From positions 13,189,868 through 13,253,867 of the forward strand of contig NC_045150.1 of assembly GCF_008831285.2 (NCBI RefSeq): a DNA stretch of 64,000 nt. The letters are read 5' to 3'. Made by a program: the position numbers and the translations under genes. Position 1 is the first letter of the stretch; the number at the start of each line of letters is the position of its first letter. This stretch comes from Nymphaea colorata (Eukaryota; Streptophyta; Magnoliopsida; Nymphaeales; Nymphaeaceae). Below the pieces are notes generated by a model, which saw nothing but the letters and a program-made list of their open reading frames with translations, was not told the origin of the DNA and searched no databases. Positions 1-10,900 of the stretch are shown in pieces.

Positions 1-79
1 TGTGGGTTGCTTCTTTAAGTTGGAAAAAATTTGGAGTTTCAATAAGTTGCCTAATAGTTAGAGTTGGTTTCCTCTTGTC

Positions 80-128
<49 letters not shown>

Positions 129-442
129 ATAATATTTTTATATGTGTATTAGGATACTTAAAAAAAATAATTCTAAAAAAATATATGGATATATGATAAT
201 GTCTCTAATTGTTTACAATCTCATGTGCGTGGTGTTGTCTTAAAAGTATCCTCTCATGTTGTATCCCGTTGTAGATTGGTATTCAAATTAAATTGTCACA
301 TCTACTATGTCCTTAAATATCAACATTTGGCATCTTTTATAGATAGAATAATCTTCTAAAATCTCACATTCTCCTAGAAATAATCATATTGTAGAAGCAA
401 TATTTTCTCTTTGCCATTATATAATTTTATTGAAAAATATGT
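1..442. other. A/T-rich intergenic sequence with (TA)n microsatellite
   Basis: No gene is visible. A TA dinucleotide run occupies about 85-135 and degenerates into A/T-only sequence. The segment ends where homology to the 15.35-kb region begins. Confidence 0.7.
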
Positions 443-2184
443 CAAAAAAAAAGAAGGATATCTTCATCCCAAAGTTGTTTCATCAACATGCGGCTCCTTG
501 TTCCACTTTTTGTTTTCTTTTAATTTTTCCTCTTTTTGCGAGAAGGCTCAGCTACCTTCTCCCACACGGAGCAGAGGCAGCCGATTCTACAACTGTTATT
601 TGATTTTCCACAGTGACAAAAATAAAAAAAAGATATATTCATCTAATTGCTAGCATTTTTAGCAAAAAGAATTGCTAATGATTTATTAGCCAAGCATGTA
701 GCCCGTATGTGGCTAAAAACATCTGGGTTTGCCTCTTTGTGAGGTCATTCAAAAATATCTAAGCAGACTTCATCATGGAATAAGAAGAGAATATACATAT
801 AAGTTTCAAATGCTTATATGATTGCTAGTATTATTATCAAGAGAATTGTTGTTGATTTTTATGTAAAGCTTGTGGTTCACATGAGACTAAGTTTTAACAT
901 GTTACGATGGAAATACTTGTGCATGAAGAAAACCTCGTAACAAATGTGAAATATATTGAATATTTGAAAGGTTGTGATGAAAAACAATTGAAAGGAAAAC
1001 TTCGCTACAAACTTTGAACAAAATTCAAGTTGCGATGGACAAACCAATATGGAAAGCTGCGTAACTAAAGATCAAGGAAACCCACAAATAGTGGAAACAA
1101 TCTCACAGTTTCATGACCAGTGGAAGTTGTTGGATAGTGGCCTTGAGCCCCATATTTACATTCTGTAACTGCAAGAGGGCCCACTTGCAGTTATTAGATT
1201 AAATATGAAAACTAACCAAATCTCTCAGTCGTAACCATTGCTGGGCGGAAAACCCTTTGAGGCGGTCTCATTGTTTCTTTGGGAACATTCTAATCTATTG
1301 TCCAATTGGACTCAATGGAAGGACCTATCGAGGAGAAGGGCGTCTGATCTCCTTGTTGTGGTGTCGATGGAACTGAGGCATCCTCGAAAGACTTCCCAAG
1401 GAGACGATGTGCAGAAATATGATGTTTTCTTAAGTTTTAAGAGGTCCCACACTTGCAAGGGATTCATTGCCCATCTTTATGATGCCTTGGTAACGAGGGG
1501 CATCTCTACTTTCATAGATAACGTTGACCTCTGAGGCCCCCTTTTGATGCCTTATCCGTACTTGTTTTTGAGGGTCGAGAGGCCAGGTAGCTATTCAAGA
1601 TGAGAGCCATCAAAATCATTAGGAATAGGAAATTCAGTGGAAGAAAAGGAAGGGAGGGTAACTCGATAAATGGCTTCTGAGATAGATAAATGCAATGGTT
1701 GCCATTTTCCATCAACAAAATGGTAAGGAAGGACCCTGACTTCAAGGAAAGGAACTGATTGAATGGAAATGGAAGGCCCACCCTATAGAATGAATAAGGA
1801 GAGGCCTCTTGATGACGAGCCACTCTGAGAACTCCATATTTCTTCCAGAGAATCTCCTACTTGTTGCTAAAAAGCCTTTGACTTAGGATTAGTCAGTTCT
1901 ATTTCTCGATGGGGCTTGAACGATTTGTCTGACCAATGATCTTCTTGAATTGAGAGCTTGCATGGTGGACAAAGCTTTTGCCAATGATTTAATGTAGGTT
2001 TTACAGTCAGATCTCACAATGGGCTAAAGGCAGTGTTGTTATGGTGTCTGATTCATATAGACACATTTTTCCTCAATGCAGATTTAGTGCTCGGCACACC
2101 CCAACATTCTAAACAATCATGGAGTCATGTTAAATTGATATTTATGTCCTTGTTGAAATGGTAAAAAATGAAAAGAGAGGGCCA
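443..2184 (+). repeat. Duplicated block A: TIR half of TNL locus, copy 1
   Basis: This block is collinear and clearly similar, by eye, to 15352-17116 in the same orientation. It covers the sequence upstream of the TIR exon, the TIR exon, and the following intron. Shared landmarks include the A-run followed by AGAAGGATATCTT at the left edge and GAAATGGTAAAAAATG near the right edge. Similarity to the 15-17 kb copy stops at about 2184. From about 2188 onward the sequence instead matches 22881 and below, in inverted orientation. Copy 1 lacks roughly 100 bp just after the TIR exon that copy 2 keeps (about 16345-16470). Confidence 0.85.
1238..1534 (+). pseudogene. TIR exon of TNL-1, truncated
   Basis: The reading frame is open from 1238, but the TIR protein most plausibly starts at the Met at 1367, and homology to the other TIR copies supports the frame from there. 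The core beta-strand motif YDVFLSF is present, followed by a degraded version of the usual FRGEDTRKGF loop (here FKRSHTCKGF), then HLYDAL and GISTFIDN. A TGA at 1532-1534 ends the frame about 55 residues into a domain that normally spans about 150-170 residues. TIR domains are NAD-cleaving signalling modules. This one lacks the second half, including the catalytic glutamate region, so it cannot form the fold. Confidence 0.85.
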
Positions 2185-2404
2185 ACTTTTTCACATTGAA
2201 TTAAATTGATCACCTTTAATTGCTGTGCGTAGGTGGGTTTGTGTATAGACTTGTTATGTAAGGAAGCATCGGAATAAATTTAGTAAGCAATCCATGTGTA
2301 AATGACACGAGGGATGCACCGGAAAATTAAGAATCTAATTAATTTTCTCAAAATGTTGTTTATGTTCTTAACTTTTTCATAAACCCATGCACTGCTTATT
2401 CAAG

Positions 2405-2479
<75 letters not shown>

Positions 2480-2840
2480 CATGTGCTAGACAAGTTGGTG
2501 TTGGATAATTCAATCATGGAATTAAGAAAAAGATGGAGAAAAATGCATATTGAATTTTGCTCAACCATTTGTCTAGACAGATCAATGGCTATGATTGTTT
2601 GAGATGTATCTCACATCTAACTTTTGCACCTACTCTGTCTCTACTTGTGATATTAATTCTGATTTGGGTTGGTTTATCCCTTGTGGATTGTAATAAAGCT
2701 GGAAATACTCTCTTTCTCTCTCCCTTATGATGTTGTTCTTTCCTTGCTAAATTATTTCAATATTTAGCTTCATTCAAATGGGTCTTGTATGGATGAAGCT
2801 TTCTTTCACTAATTATTGGTGGCTTATTAATTCATTGTAG
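1535..2840. other. Intron-like spacer of TNL-1 containing the block A/block B junction
   Basis: No coding exon is supported. The stretch at 1535-1890 is conserved with 16475-16850. At about 2184-2188 the homology partner switches from the direct copy at 17116 to the inverted copy at 22881. A compound microsatellite lies at 2405-2478. The NB-ARC acceptor AG is at 2839-2840. Confidence 0.7.
2405..2478. repeat. Compound (CT)n-(TA)n-(GA)n microsatellite
   Basis: A CT run, a short GTGTATATA centre and a GA run form a self-complementary tract that could fold into a hairpin. The same intron position in TNL-2 (about 22199-22455) carries expanded TA/GA tracts. Confidence 0.9.
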
Positions 2841-3584
2841 GGACGAAGCAGATCTTAAAGCTCGCATTTTGAAAAGGATTATGCAGGAAGTGAACCCTAA
2901 ATACCGGTTCATCTGCGACTATCCTACAGATCTTGATTCTTGCGTAAATGAGGTGATCAAACAGTTGGATGGGAAAGTTAGAATGGTTGGCATATGTAGG
3001 ATGGGTGGCATCGGGAAGACAACCCTTGCCAAAGCAGTCTACAACAGATTATTAAAGCAACACAATGTCCTCAAGAACTGTTCCAGCTTCGAGAACTGCA
3101 GCTTCCTTGCAAATGTTCGCGAAGTATCGAAGCAGTACAATGGAATCGTTGGCTTGCAAAAGCAGCTGCTTCGTGATGTCTTTCGAAGAGAAGTGATAAT
3201 AAACACAAAGGACGATATCATCACCAAGATCAGAAAAAAATTCAAAACATGAAAGTTCTTGTAGTTCTCGATGATGGTGATGAGTCAGCATCGTCAGGTT
3301 GGTTTAGAGGCCAAAGCATAATCATTGTCACTTCTAGAGATGAAAGCATCTTTAATGCACGACAGAAGGTCATATATAAGGTTCCGGAATTGGATCCTAC
3401 CCAATCGCTTGAACTTTTCAGTCAGCATGCGTTTGAGCAACCCAAACCAAAATCAGAGTCGAAGAAAGTTGTGTCAATTGCTGGTGGGATACCTCTGTGC
3501 CTCCTAGTATGTGGGAGACTCTTCTCTGACTTTGAATCCATTGAAGAATGGAAGTCGAATCTGGAGCAACTTCTAATCTTATAA
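2841..3584 (+). pseudogene. NB-ARC exon of TNL-1, frameshifted and truncated
   Basis: The exon opens after AG at 2839-2840, with DEADLKARILKRI typical of the TIR to NB-ARC linker. The P-loop reads RMGGIGKTT; the first Gly of GMGGIGKTT is replaced by Arg. The frame ends at 3252 and resumes overlapping in another frame at 3249, so one frameshift separates the P-loop from kinase-2. Kinase-2 is VLVVLDDGD (Val to Gly), followed by a deletion compared with TNL-2. RNBS-B (IIIVTSRDESI), RNBS-C (YKVPELDP) and a GLPL variant (GGIPLCL) follow. The frame stops after LEQLLIL at 3584. RNBS-D and MHD are missing. The ATPase switch could not function. Confidence 0.88.
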
Positions 3585-3888
3585 TTATGTTGCCTTTGCT
3601 TTCTGAAAATTATCCTCTCAAAACTTGATTTTAGAAGGCTCAAACCTCCAACTTCTAATTTTACTTTTTCTTGAGCATAACCATGTGGAACTGAAAAATT
3701 GTAGACTCCAATAGCTGATCTCCTATTTCTTATGATAGTTTGCATAAAGCTCTAAATCTAAATTGTGTCTTCTTTTGGTGGAAAGCTTTTGCAGAAATAA
3801 TACGACATCACTTGCAGTGCTTCCACGTTTTCATTTTATCAAGGAGCTCATTTTTTTTCTTTCTTTCTGGTGATCTTTCCTATCCCAG
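3585..3888. other. Intron remnant between NB-ARC and LRR exons of TNL-1
   Basis: This matches about 20040-20165 and 19855-19990 of TNL-2 in reverse. It lacks the rest of the NB-ARC exon and part of the intron that TNL-2 retains. The acceptor CAG at 3886-3888 is intact. Confidence 0.6.
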
Positions 3889-4776
3889 GGAACAGATGAG
3901 GTTGAAGCCATTATTTTCCACCGTGACTGCAGCATAATATTCCACCTTTGAACACGATGTCTTTTAGAAACATGGATGAGCTGAGAATACTTGATACAAG
4001 CTTCGTCAGGATGGAGGGCTTGTATCAGGATCTACCTAAATCGTTGAAGTTCCTGAGGTGGTGGCAGTGTCGATTGAAATCATTGCCGATCATCGACTTT
4101 GATGTTATGAACATTGTAGTGCTCGACCTGACAGGGATAATCATAGAGGAGTTTCTACGTCCAAGCGTGACTAGCATGTGGCCTTTTCGTTGCTTTCACC
4201 CCCAGGATGCGAACTACTCGCGGACGTTCAGCCATTTGAAAGTCCTTTTTCTCATGTATTGCAAGAACCTCAAGAGCACCCCCGATTTTAGGCTGATTCC
4301 AAATGCAACCAAATTGGTATTTGAAGGGTGCACCAAGTTGGGTCGAGTCCATGAATCGATTGGCGATCTCCACAAGAAGTTGGTGTGCTTGAACTTGGGA
4401 CTCTCGTTCTCTAAAGAAAATACCTAATAGCATCTGTCGCCTAAGTTCTTTGGAGAAGGTCATCCTTGGGTCACTACGGGAACTCCCAGAAGAGATTGGC
4501 AGGTTGACGTCTTTAAAGGTGCTCCAATTAGCCGAAGGGCATATGCAAAAGATTCCGGAGTCTGTTGGCCGGTTGACAAACCTGCAGGAGCTGAAAGAGA
4601 TCCTTTGCGCGGATTTGAAGACCATCCCAGACATTTCAAATTTGCAAGCCCTGCGGCGTTTACGTCTGAGCAATTGCTACCGGCTGATGGATGTTCCTGG
4701 CCTTAGCAAACTGAGATGCCTAGAGTCCCTGAAACTGGATGCCTGTGAAGCACTAGACATGAATGACATGATCAAG
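3889..4776 (+). pseudogene. LRR exon of TNL-1
   Basis: The exon begins with GTDEVEAIIF, matching the conserved linker between NB-ARC and the LRR domain of TNLs. It is frameshifted by about 3935. A readable segment (3948-4427) follows with NMDELRILD, LPKSLKFLRWW and LKSLP, the first leucine-rich repeats that form the recognition solenoid. Around 4380-4430 the frame breaks again. The continuation (4450-4776) holds LPEEIGRLTSLKVLQL, IPESVGRLTNLQEL and IPDISNLQALRRL repeats of about 23 residues. The exon ends at AAG before GTAACT at 4777; the open frame runs on into the intron. At least two frameshifts separate it from the intact layout seen in TNL-2. Confidence 0.88.
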
Positions 4777-4906
4777 GTAACTTCTTTACACATATATATA
4801 TCAGTATCGTTTTCATATACTTCTAGTCGGCCTGCATTCTGTTTTATCGTTCACAATAAAGTAGAGTGAAAAGTTCTGATCTTATTTTAAATGTGCACGT
4901 AAACAG

Positions 4907-5000
4907 GAGGCCAAGAGGCCAAGTTCGAACATTGCAGAGCTGTCAGCCTTTCTGGACAGCCGATTGATTATTCCCACTCCAATGTGCGCCGTCCAGGCAG
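4907..5000 (+). pseudogene. Last TNL-1 exon, 5' part
   Basis: After AG at 4905-4906 comes a sequence encoding KFEHCRAVSLSGQPIDYSHS, which aligns with KFEHCKNLSVPGQPINSSCS in TNL-2 (18276 downward). An 8-bp direct duplication (AGGCCAAG twice) right after the acceptor throws the exon out of frame relative to TNL-2, where acceptor and frame agree. Homology to TNL-2 stops near 5000 and resumes at about 6582, so the exon is split by an insertion. A short in-frame tail continues to a TGA at 5080-5082, but that is insert sequence. Confidence 0.65.
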
Positions 5001-5395
5001 CACTGGAGTTGTTGTTGAGGGCCGCGTGCCATCTGAATCGAGCAATCTTTCAGGAAGCAATATTGATTCTTCTCGAGTTTGATGGGATGCCTCGAGTTCT
5101 CCTCCTCCTCCCCCTCCTTGAATGCCCTTTGGGTCGAACCAGCTCGAAAAGCAGAACTGTTCTTCTATAAAACTGTCTGCTGGCGCTTCTGCTGTCTGCG
5201 CCTCGTGTGCCTTGAAGAACCAGTAGGGTGTTTTCACAGTTGGCCGGTGAACTTGTGGCTTGACAACGACGACGGAAGGGATTGGTGGCCCTTCTTTTTC
5301 GCGCTGACGGTCCACCTTAATTTGTTTGTTCAAATGAGAGTTCCACCGGTTCTTTATATCATTGGCCGTCCTTCCCAGTTCCCAGCATCCTCCCG
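4998..5395 (-). pseudogene. R2R3-MYB gene fragment (third exon, subgroup-6-like), antisense to TNL-1
   Basis: Read on the minus strand, 5375 downward encodes GRTANDIKNRWNSHLNKQIK. This matches the end of the R3 repeat of plant R2R3-MYB factors (consensus GRTANDVKNYWNTHL), the canonical start of exon 3. It is followed by a linker with PPIPSVVVVKPQVHRP. That placement resembles the KPRPR-type motif after R3 in anthocyanin-activating subgroup-6 MYBs, but the motif is degraded. Immediately upstream (about 5376-5395) GRML-type residues suggest the preceding R3 sequence with a small insertion. No R2 repeat or start is present. The frame remains open to about 4968. It lies within the roughly 1.5-kb segment that interrupts the last TNL-1 exon and is absent from TNL-2. 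Subgroup assignment is tentative. Confidence 0.6.
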
Positions 5396-5514
5396 GAAAT
5401 CAGTGACCATCTTATTCATCACATGCACGTCAATTATTAGAAAGTAATTAATATATATAAAAAAAATATGTTCTTACTTTTCAATGAATAAGGAACAATA
5501 AGTTAGGGTGTGTT

Positions 5515-5850
5515 TAGATGACATCCTCATCTAACCCAATTTTGTAAAACTTGGTTTTATGAAAATTAAGTTTTTTTTAATGAGTTTTTAAAACTTGGTT
5601 GGTTTGTTTAAGTGACACACTCAAAACCTGGTTGGTTTTGAAGTGTCACCCAAATACCTCCAAAGGGTATGTTTCGATGACAACCTCGTCGTTTTGTGAA
5701 GGCTTTAATCTATTAAAACCAAATTTTTAATGAATTTTGAGAACTTGATTTGTTTATTTGGGCAGCATACTTAAAACCTGGTTTTTTAGAATAACCTCAA
5801 GAGGTTATGTTTTGTATTTCCTTTCACAAAACCTGGTTTTGTCTAAATGT
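5515..5850. repeat. Degenerate tandem repeat (about 2.5 units of about 150 bp)
   Basis: Units starting near 5515, 5667 and 5808 share the order GTTT-GATGACA, TTTTGT, AAAACCTGGTT and a GTTTA-TGACACA-like segment. Repeats with AAACCTGGTTTT occur four or more times. It lies inside the insertion that splits the last TNL-1 exon and looks like a decayed DNA-transposon end or minisatellite. Confidence 0.5.
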
Positions 5851-6547
5851 GGTCGAATAATAGAAAATAAGCGAACTCAGTTCAATATAAGCTAGATTGG
5901 TGCTTCATAAATATATGTAAATTCAAGACCCTAGCTAGTTGTGACCATTCTGTGTTTCTCTATCATTCATAAAAAATCTCAAATAAAACGTTTAAATAAG
6001 GAAGACAATGACACCATATTCTGTCATGCGATGATTAAGACCAGATTGAATTGTGTGGAGGCAATAAACATGGGTAAAGGCATTTTTGAAATTTTTTATA
6101 AAAGAAGTTGATATTTTAGACATTTTCACCTTTTAAATCCTTTTTTACCCTTTCAAAATTTTCTTTTATTATTTTAATAGATGTATTTTGGTCATTTCGA
6201 CCCTTGTGCACCAAATTTCCGTGCAAGCTCCAGTGCATGTAAACTTATTATTATTATTATTGTTTATGATGTATCGGCCAAATGCGTTGTGCGGTGAGAA
6301 TTCCGATACGAGCAACATTGGACTCAATTGATTCATTTGTCTTTTCCCTTGCCAAGCTTTTCTTTTGGAGTGGGAACCACTTTCTCTACCTTCTTTCTTT
6401 TTTTCTTTCACTCTTTATATAAGATTGCCCATGTTGATTCTCTTTTTCCCTTTTGCAATACTCACTCAAAGAAAAAGCAAAATGTAAGATGAAATTTTCA
6501 CTATATAAGTTGAAATAATATTATTGATGAAAAGAGAAACAATATTG
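5851..6547. other. Non-coding A/T-rich part of the insertion in TNL-1
   Basis: No credible gene is present. Several short oligo-A/T tracts and a (TTA)n run at about 6246-6262 are visible. It is the right part of the roughly 1.5-kb sequence absent from TNL-2. Confidence 0.5.
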
Positions 6548-6848
6548 ATAATCTTTGAAGGGGCAGAAAGTGATGAGGCATGATAGGAGTCAAGTGGTTC
6601 TTTATTATCCTGAGAGGCATGATAGTTCTACGATAATCTTTGAAGGGGCAGAAAGTGGTGAGGCACAGACTGAACCGGAAGAGGTGATATGGATCGACCT
6701 CAGGTTCCGCAGTGAAGCTTTCATCTCTCTGAAGTTGGAGGATGATAAAGGGAAAGGAGTCATGGTAAGAGATGGGAAGGGGTACCCTTACCGAAGGATC
6801 GACGTCACCTTCCAAGGTACCCGTTTCCGTATAGTCTTGTACAAGTGA
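6548..6848 (+). pseudogene. Last TNL-1 exon, 3' part (post-LRR C-terminal domain)
   Basis: The frame encodes RHDSSTIIFEGAES, LKLEDDKGKGVMVRDGKGY and RIDVTFQGTRFRIVLYK. It aligns residue for residue with the C-terminus of TNL-2 (18181-17789, minus). Position after the LRR and the ending pattern (hydrophobic FxI-Y strand) fit the post-LRR jelly-roll domain (C-JID) of TNLs, which helps ligand binding; that domain call is inference from layout. A 33-bp direct duplication (about 6548-6580 and 6632-6664, both with ATAATCTTTGAAGGGGCAGA) marks the junction with the insertion. TNL-2 carries about 35 more N-terminal residues of this domain. Confidence 0.6.
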
Positions 6849-7523
6849 CTACCGTTTGGTATGGATGGGGCAGACGCATGTCTTAAGGTATATAACCAAA
6901 CTAAATCTGAATTCAAAAAGTACCTTAGGCAAATAACAATTTTTGTTTTTTCAGTTAATTTGGAATCGAGCTATGGCCTAGGCTGGGACCCCTCCATCAG
7001 CCTCTAATATTACATATGTCACCTGTATCCGTGGCAACTTTTGATGACTGGTTTGCTGTTTGATGAAGTGGGTGTAAATTAAGAACAATATGTGTCTCAA
7101 TATCAGCCTTATTTTTCTTGTTGAATTCAATCAATAAATATTTTAAAATATTTATAAAACAAATATCGGACGTGAAGCATGGATCGGTCACCTGATATGC
7201 ATCGACTTATATTGGCTCGTGTAAACCACTTTAAGGAAAAAGTTTTAAACAATATTTGTATTAAATATTGTTATGTATTTAAAAAAAAACTTTTTATTTA
7301 CTATTAAAATTAATAATTCAACTATTTAGGTTAGCTGTTAAAATTAGAAAACTTAAAACATGTTGAATCATACAAAGTATACAATATATCTATCCAAAAC
7401 CAAAAAAAAGAAAATTAAAGGATAAATGACAAAACAGCATAAAACTATTAGAAACGTATCAATATTTCCTAATACTTATATTAATTATTACTAGTGAGTT
7501 TTAACCGTACCAAATATCAGTGG
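6849..7523. other. 3' flank of TNL-1 shared with TNL-2
   Basis: Non-coding, A/T-rich sequence that aligns inverted to 17276-17735. It includes the CATATGTC...GCAAACCAGTCA-type segment around 7010-7060 and a variable oligo-A stretch at 7280. The homology edge lies at ATATCAGTG, about 7523. Confidence 0.75.
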
Positions 7524-7687
7524 TTTAAATCTTTAAAGTAATAGGTTTGTAAACGTTGATGATTTGAACTATCTTTCAAACGGTGCACTATGTGATATAG
7601 AAAGTATTAATGTCAAGATAGAAAAACTCTTTAAAAATGGTGGACTAGGCAGTGGTTTTGAAAAAAAAAAGATGTGCTGGAGGTATG

Positions 7688-7916
7688 GTTGGGCATTGGG
7701 TCGGCTGGCCCAGCTCGGTAAGAAGTCAGACTCAAACTGGACCGCAAGTTGTGCCCACAGCCTGGCTTTGAACTCCGTCCATTCCAGCTCAATTAAAATA
7801 AAAAATAATATAATATATAAATATAATTAATTATAATAAAATATAATATTTAAAAATAAAATAAGGTATCGTCGAGTACCGGGAAGCCAGCCCAATGCTG
7901 CTTGAGGTTACCCAAC
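7688..7916. mobile_element. MITE-like foldback element
   Basis: The left end reads GTTGGGCATTGGGTCGGCTGG. The reverse complement of the right end contains the same blocks (GTTGGG and CATTGGGCTGGCT) with a roughly 13-bp insertion. The arms flank an A/T-rich core of about 120 bp. This is the layout of a short non-autonomous DNA transposon. No clean target duplication was seen. Confidence 0.5.
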
Positions 7917-10900
7917 TCATGAGTGACAGGAGTGGTGCTTTTCCTACATCAATGCCTAGGAACAAACACATATCTTGAACTCTTGAATTCCATTCTCTAC
8001 CTCCGTAGGATAGAAGAGAGTATAATTAATTCCATTCTCCACTAGCCCGACTACCTATGGTGCACCTCTTAATACTATCAGACCTAAGGCTTGAGTTAAT
8101 TTAGTTTAGATTATTACAGAAGGAAACCAAATCATAGTTACAAATAACGTTTCGAACGACTAGGTTTTTCTTGGGTATAATACGGTGCGTTTGAAAAAAA
8201 AAAAGAGAAAAATACAGAAAATTTTTAAAAATTTAAAAAAACTAAAAATACAAAAATAAAAAAAGTGAAAATCTAATAACACAAACATCACAAGGTAAGT
8301 AGATTTGCAACAAATTAAAATAAAAAATAAAAAAACTGTTTGGCATTAAAAAAACTGAAAAAATAAAAAAGCGAAAAAACCATTTTTAACATTTTTTTTT
8401 CAAAAAACACATTTTTTAAAGGTTTAAATGGTCATTTAATTTTCTCACATTTTTTTCAAAAAAATGCATTTTCTGTAACTATGGGACTGGTCACCCTCAA
8501 CTTTCACTTAGATGCAATTCCCAAAAGGTTCAGAGCTAAGCTTGAAGTGTAAGGCACCACCACTACATAACTTATGATCTGTCCCTCCCATTCATTCCCC
8601 TTAGACCCAAGGTTTTGAATAGAAGAAACTGAGATCGCGACCTCTGGTAGATCTTTAAATCAACGAATACCTTGATAGGTCGCGACACAGCCTTAGACCT
8701 TGGGGGCAGGGGAGTTTCGGCTTTCACATGGACAGTGAAACGAAATAGTACTTCTCCGCTCACTCTGATGCAAACAAGCTCGTTCGTTCTCTCCCAAGTC
8801 TCCAGCAAAGTGGCTCGGGGCCTCTACATCTTTTGCTTTTGGACTTACATTTCCATTTGTTTTGGACCTACTTGGACTCAATGGATGTGCCTATCCAAGA
8901 ACTTGTTCTTCGAAAGAAAGGCTCTTGAATATGGGATCTATGGAAACTTTGCAGCAGATTTTTTGAATTTCGACATGGTTGATCTTCAATTCTACCTTGG
9001 ATATGGAGAGGTTTGGCTCAGATCTGATATTCGCAACCAAGCTGCATCAAAATCCAGCCATGCAGTTTGGCGTCACTGGATCTAGATCTTAGCCTGCCAA
9101 CTCTCATGTTTAGATAGATCTAGAAATTCTACTTCAATTCATTTGATAAATGACTGTCATTGTTATGATATCCGTTTTACATCCAGATCTAACCATATCC
9201 AGTGAGATCCCGTTGGACACAAATTTCTTGACCAAATTAGATTTGGTCCATTTGGGGATCCAGATTTTCACTATATGAACCAGATTCAGGTTTAGAAACA
9301 GGCTTCCTGAGTCCATGATAATCCGGTCCGGGTGGGCATTATTCAGACTCTTGTTGCATTTTCTGAAACCAAACCATGTCCATGTACACTAATATCCTCG
9401 ATTTACATGTGAAATATGGTAAACATTTCAGATCTTTGAGTCATGATCCGGCTTTGGTACAAATTGTATAGAAACCTTGACCCAGTTGGTGATCGTGTGA
9501 CCTCATTTTCTTTACCAGTCCATTCATTGACATCCTTGCTGGCTATAAGAAATTGGGCAGTCCCAGAGGTTTAGATAATCAGATCCGTGATCCAATTCCA
9601 TATATCTATGACGGTTCATGGGAACTGCTCTCTTATGCATCACCATGTATAGCATTTGAACTTCAAATTTGCGTGAAATAAAATGTTTCCCTTTGTTCGA
9701 CTTTGTCTCTTTCAAAGTGCTCAAGCATCAATTTTTAAAGATTTGGGTCATAAGGCTCGGCATTAGTGGATCCGACTCAAACCCGTTTTCATATAATCAG
9801 ATCCTTATTTCGAATTCCAATGTTCATTGCTAAAACCTATCGCAAAAGGTGTATTTCAAAATGGTATATCATTGGCCCTAGTTTTTAACCACGGAATGCA
9901 TTTTTACCAATGGAAATTCTTTAAAAAAAAAAAAAAACTCATATGGCAACAGATATTGGCTGCCTGACTTCAAATTCACTATATTTCTTTTATATATATA
10001 TAGATATGTGTATATATATATATATATATATATTTGTGTAATCTTCCATTTCACACAACACATCTTTGATCATTAGTGAAGACACTGATTATAATTAACG
10101 ATGTCAGTGGACCACATTTACCATGCATCACAAATTTGGATCCCAAGTGAAAATATATGACTCTACATTCGATGATCCGTCTGATTGTGCATTCCTAGCT
10201 GGATCTCAGATCTGACTGGAAAGCGAAACTGAATGTAAGCAAATATCAGATTTTTACTCCACCCAAACTTTATTTTGGACTCATAATCCAAACATAAATC
10301 CTGTGCCTACATGCAAGTACTAACTTTATTTCATTTGGGGGCTGTTTGGATTCATAGAACCACGCAACGTAGTGTTCCATGAATCTGCTTCCAATTTTTA
10401 GGGGAGATAAGTATGAATATGATATCGGTGCCAAATGGTTCGTTACATTAAATGTGCTCGCAGCAACTATGAGAGATTGATTCCCGTTTTAGTAGATTTT
10501 TTGTTTTTAATTTTTTTCAAATTCTATTTCTTGACAGAGTCCACTTTTTATTGGCAACTTATTGGGATCACTGTCAATTTCTGTCCAATAATGGAATGTT
10601 GTTGAAACATTGGATTCCTGCTCCATGATAAAGATTTTTCACTCCTTATATAGGCAACCTTAAGATATTTCTTCTTACTTTTAACAAACTAAATTATGTG
10701 TCCCTTTGGTGATACAAATTCAAATGCCAGGGGTGCATGCTTAAGTACACAAATCAACGTAAATTTTAGACTTCAAATACACACATAATCCCACTTCACT
10801 GTCAATGCTTTCTCTGATCCACTGTCACAGAAAACGCGTCTTATTGAAAAAAGACGCGTATAATACAACAAAACATAGTCAGAGGTATAATACCTATACA

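Larger units (their letters stand above)
1367..6848 (+). pseudogene. TNL-1: TIR-NBS-LRR resistance gene relic, full span
   Basis: The order TIR, NB-ARC, LRR and C-terminal domain on one strand is that of an intracellular TIR-NBS-LRR immune receptor. Four exons can be placed: 1367-1534, 2841-3584, 3889-4776, and a split last exon at 4907-5000 plus 6548-6848. The gene is dead. The TIR is truncated by a stop, and NB-ARC is frameshifted near 3250. The ARC2/MHD part of NB-ARC is missing: about 1.25 kb present in TNL-2 (about 20165-21425) is absent around 3573. The LRR exon is frameshifted at about 3935 and 4380-4430, and the last exon is interrupted by about 1.5 kb of foreign sequence. Splice signals (AG at 2839-2840 and 3887-3888, GT at 4777) are still readable. 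The assignment rests on conserved motifs and on exon-by-exon alignment to TNL-2. Confidence 0.88.
2188..7523 (+). repeat. Duplicated block B: NB-ARC/LRR/C-terminal half of TNL locus, copy 1
   Basis: The inverted counterpart is 22881 down to 17276. Matching landmarks are the TCACATTGAATTAAATTGAT edge, all NB-ARC, LRR and C-terminal exons, and the 3' flank up to the ATATCAGTG edge at about 7523 (partner 17276). The two copies differ by several large indels: about 1.25 kb missing here near 3573, about 1.5 kb inserted here at 5000-6547, and about 560 bp inserted in the partner intron at 18300-18866. Confidence 0.88.

Noticed and set aside
1512-1823. 103-codon minus-strand frame, similar to one at 16528-16806
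   Set aside because: Similarity reflects the block A duplication, not protein conservation. It overlaps the TIR exon end, and changes between copies do not look protein-conserving.
5079-5447. 122-codon + strand frame
   Set aside because: It is the antisense shadow of the MYB fragment, which has recognisable motifs on the minus strand.
8672-9085. 137-codon open frame on the + strand
   Set aside because: No recognisable domain, no codon or splice context, and overlapping open frames on the other strand; likely chance.
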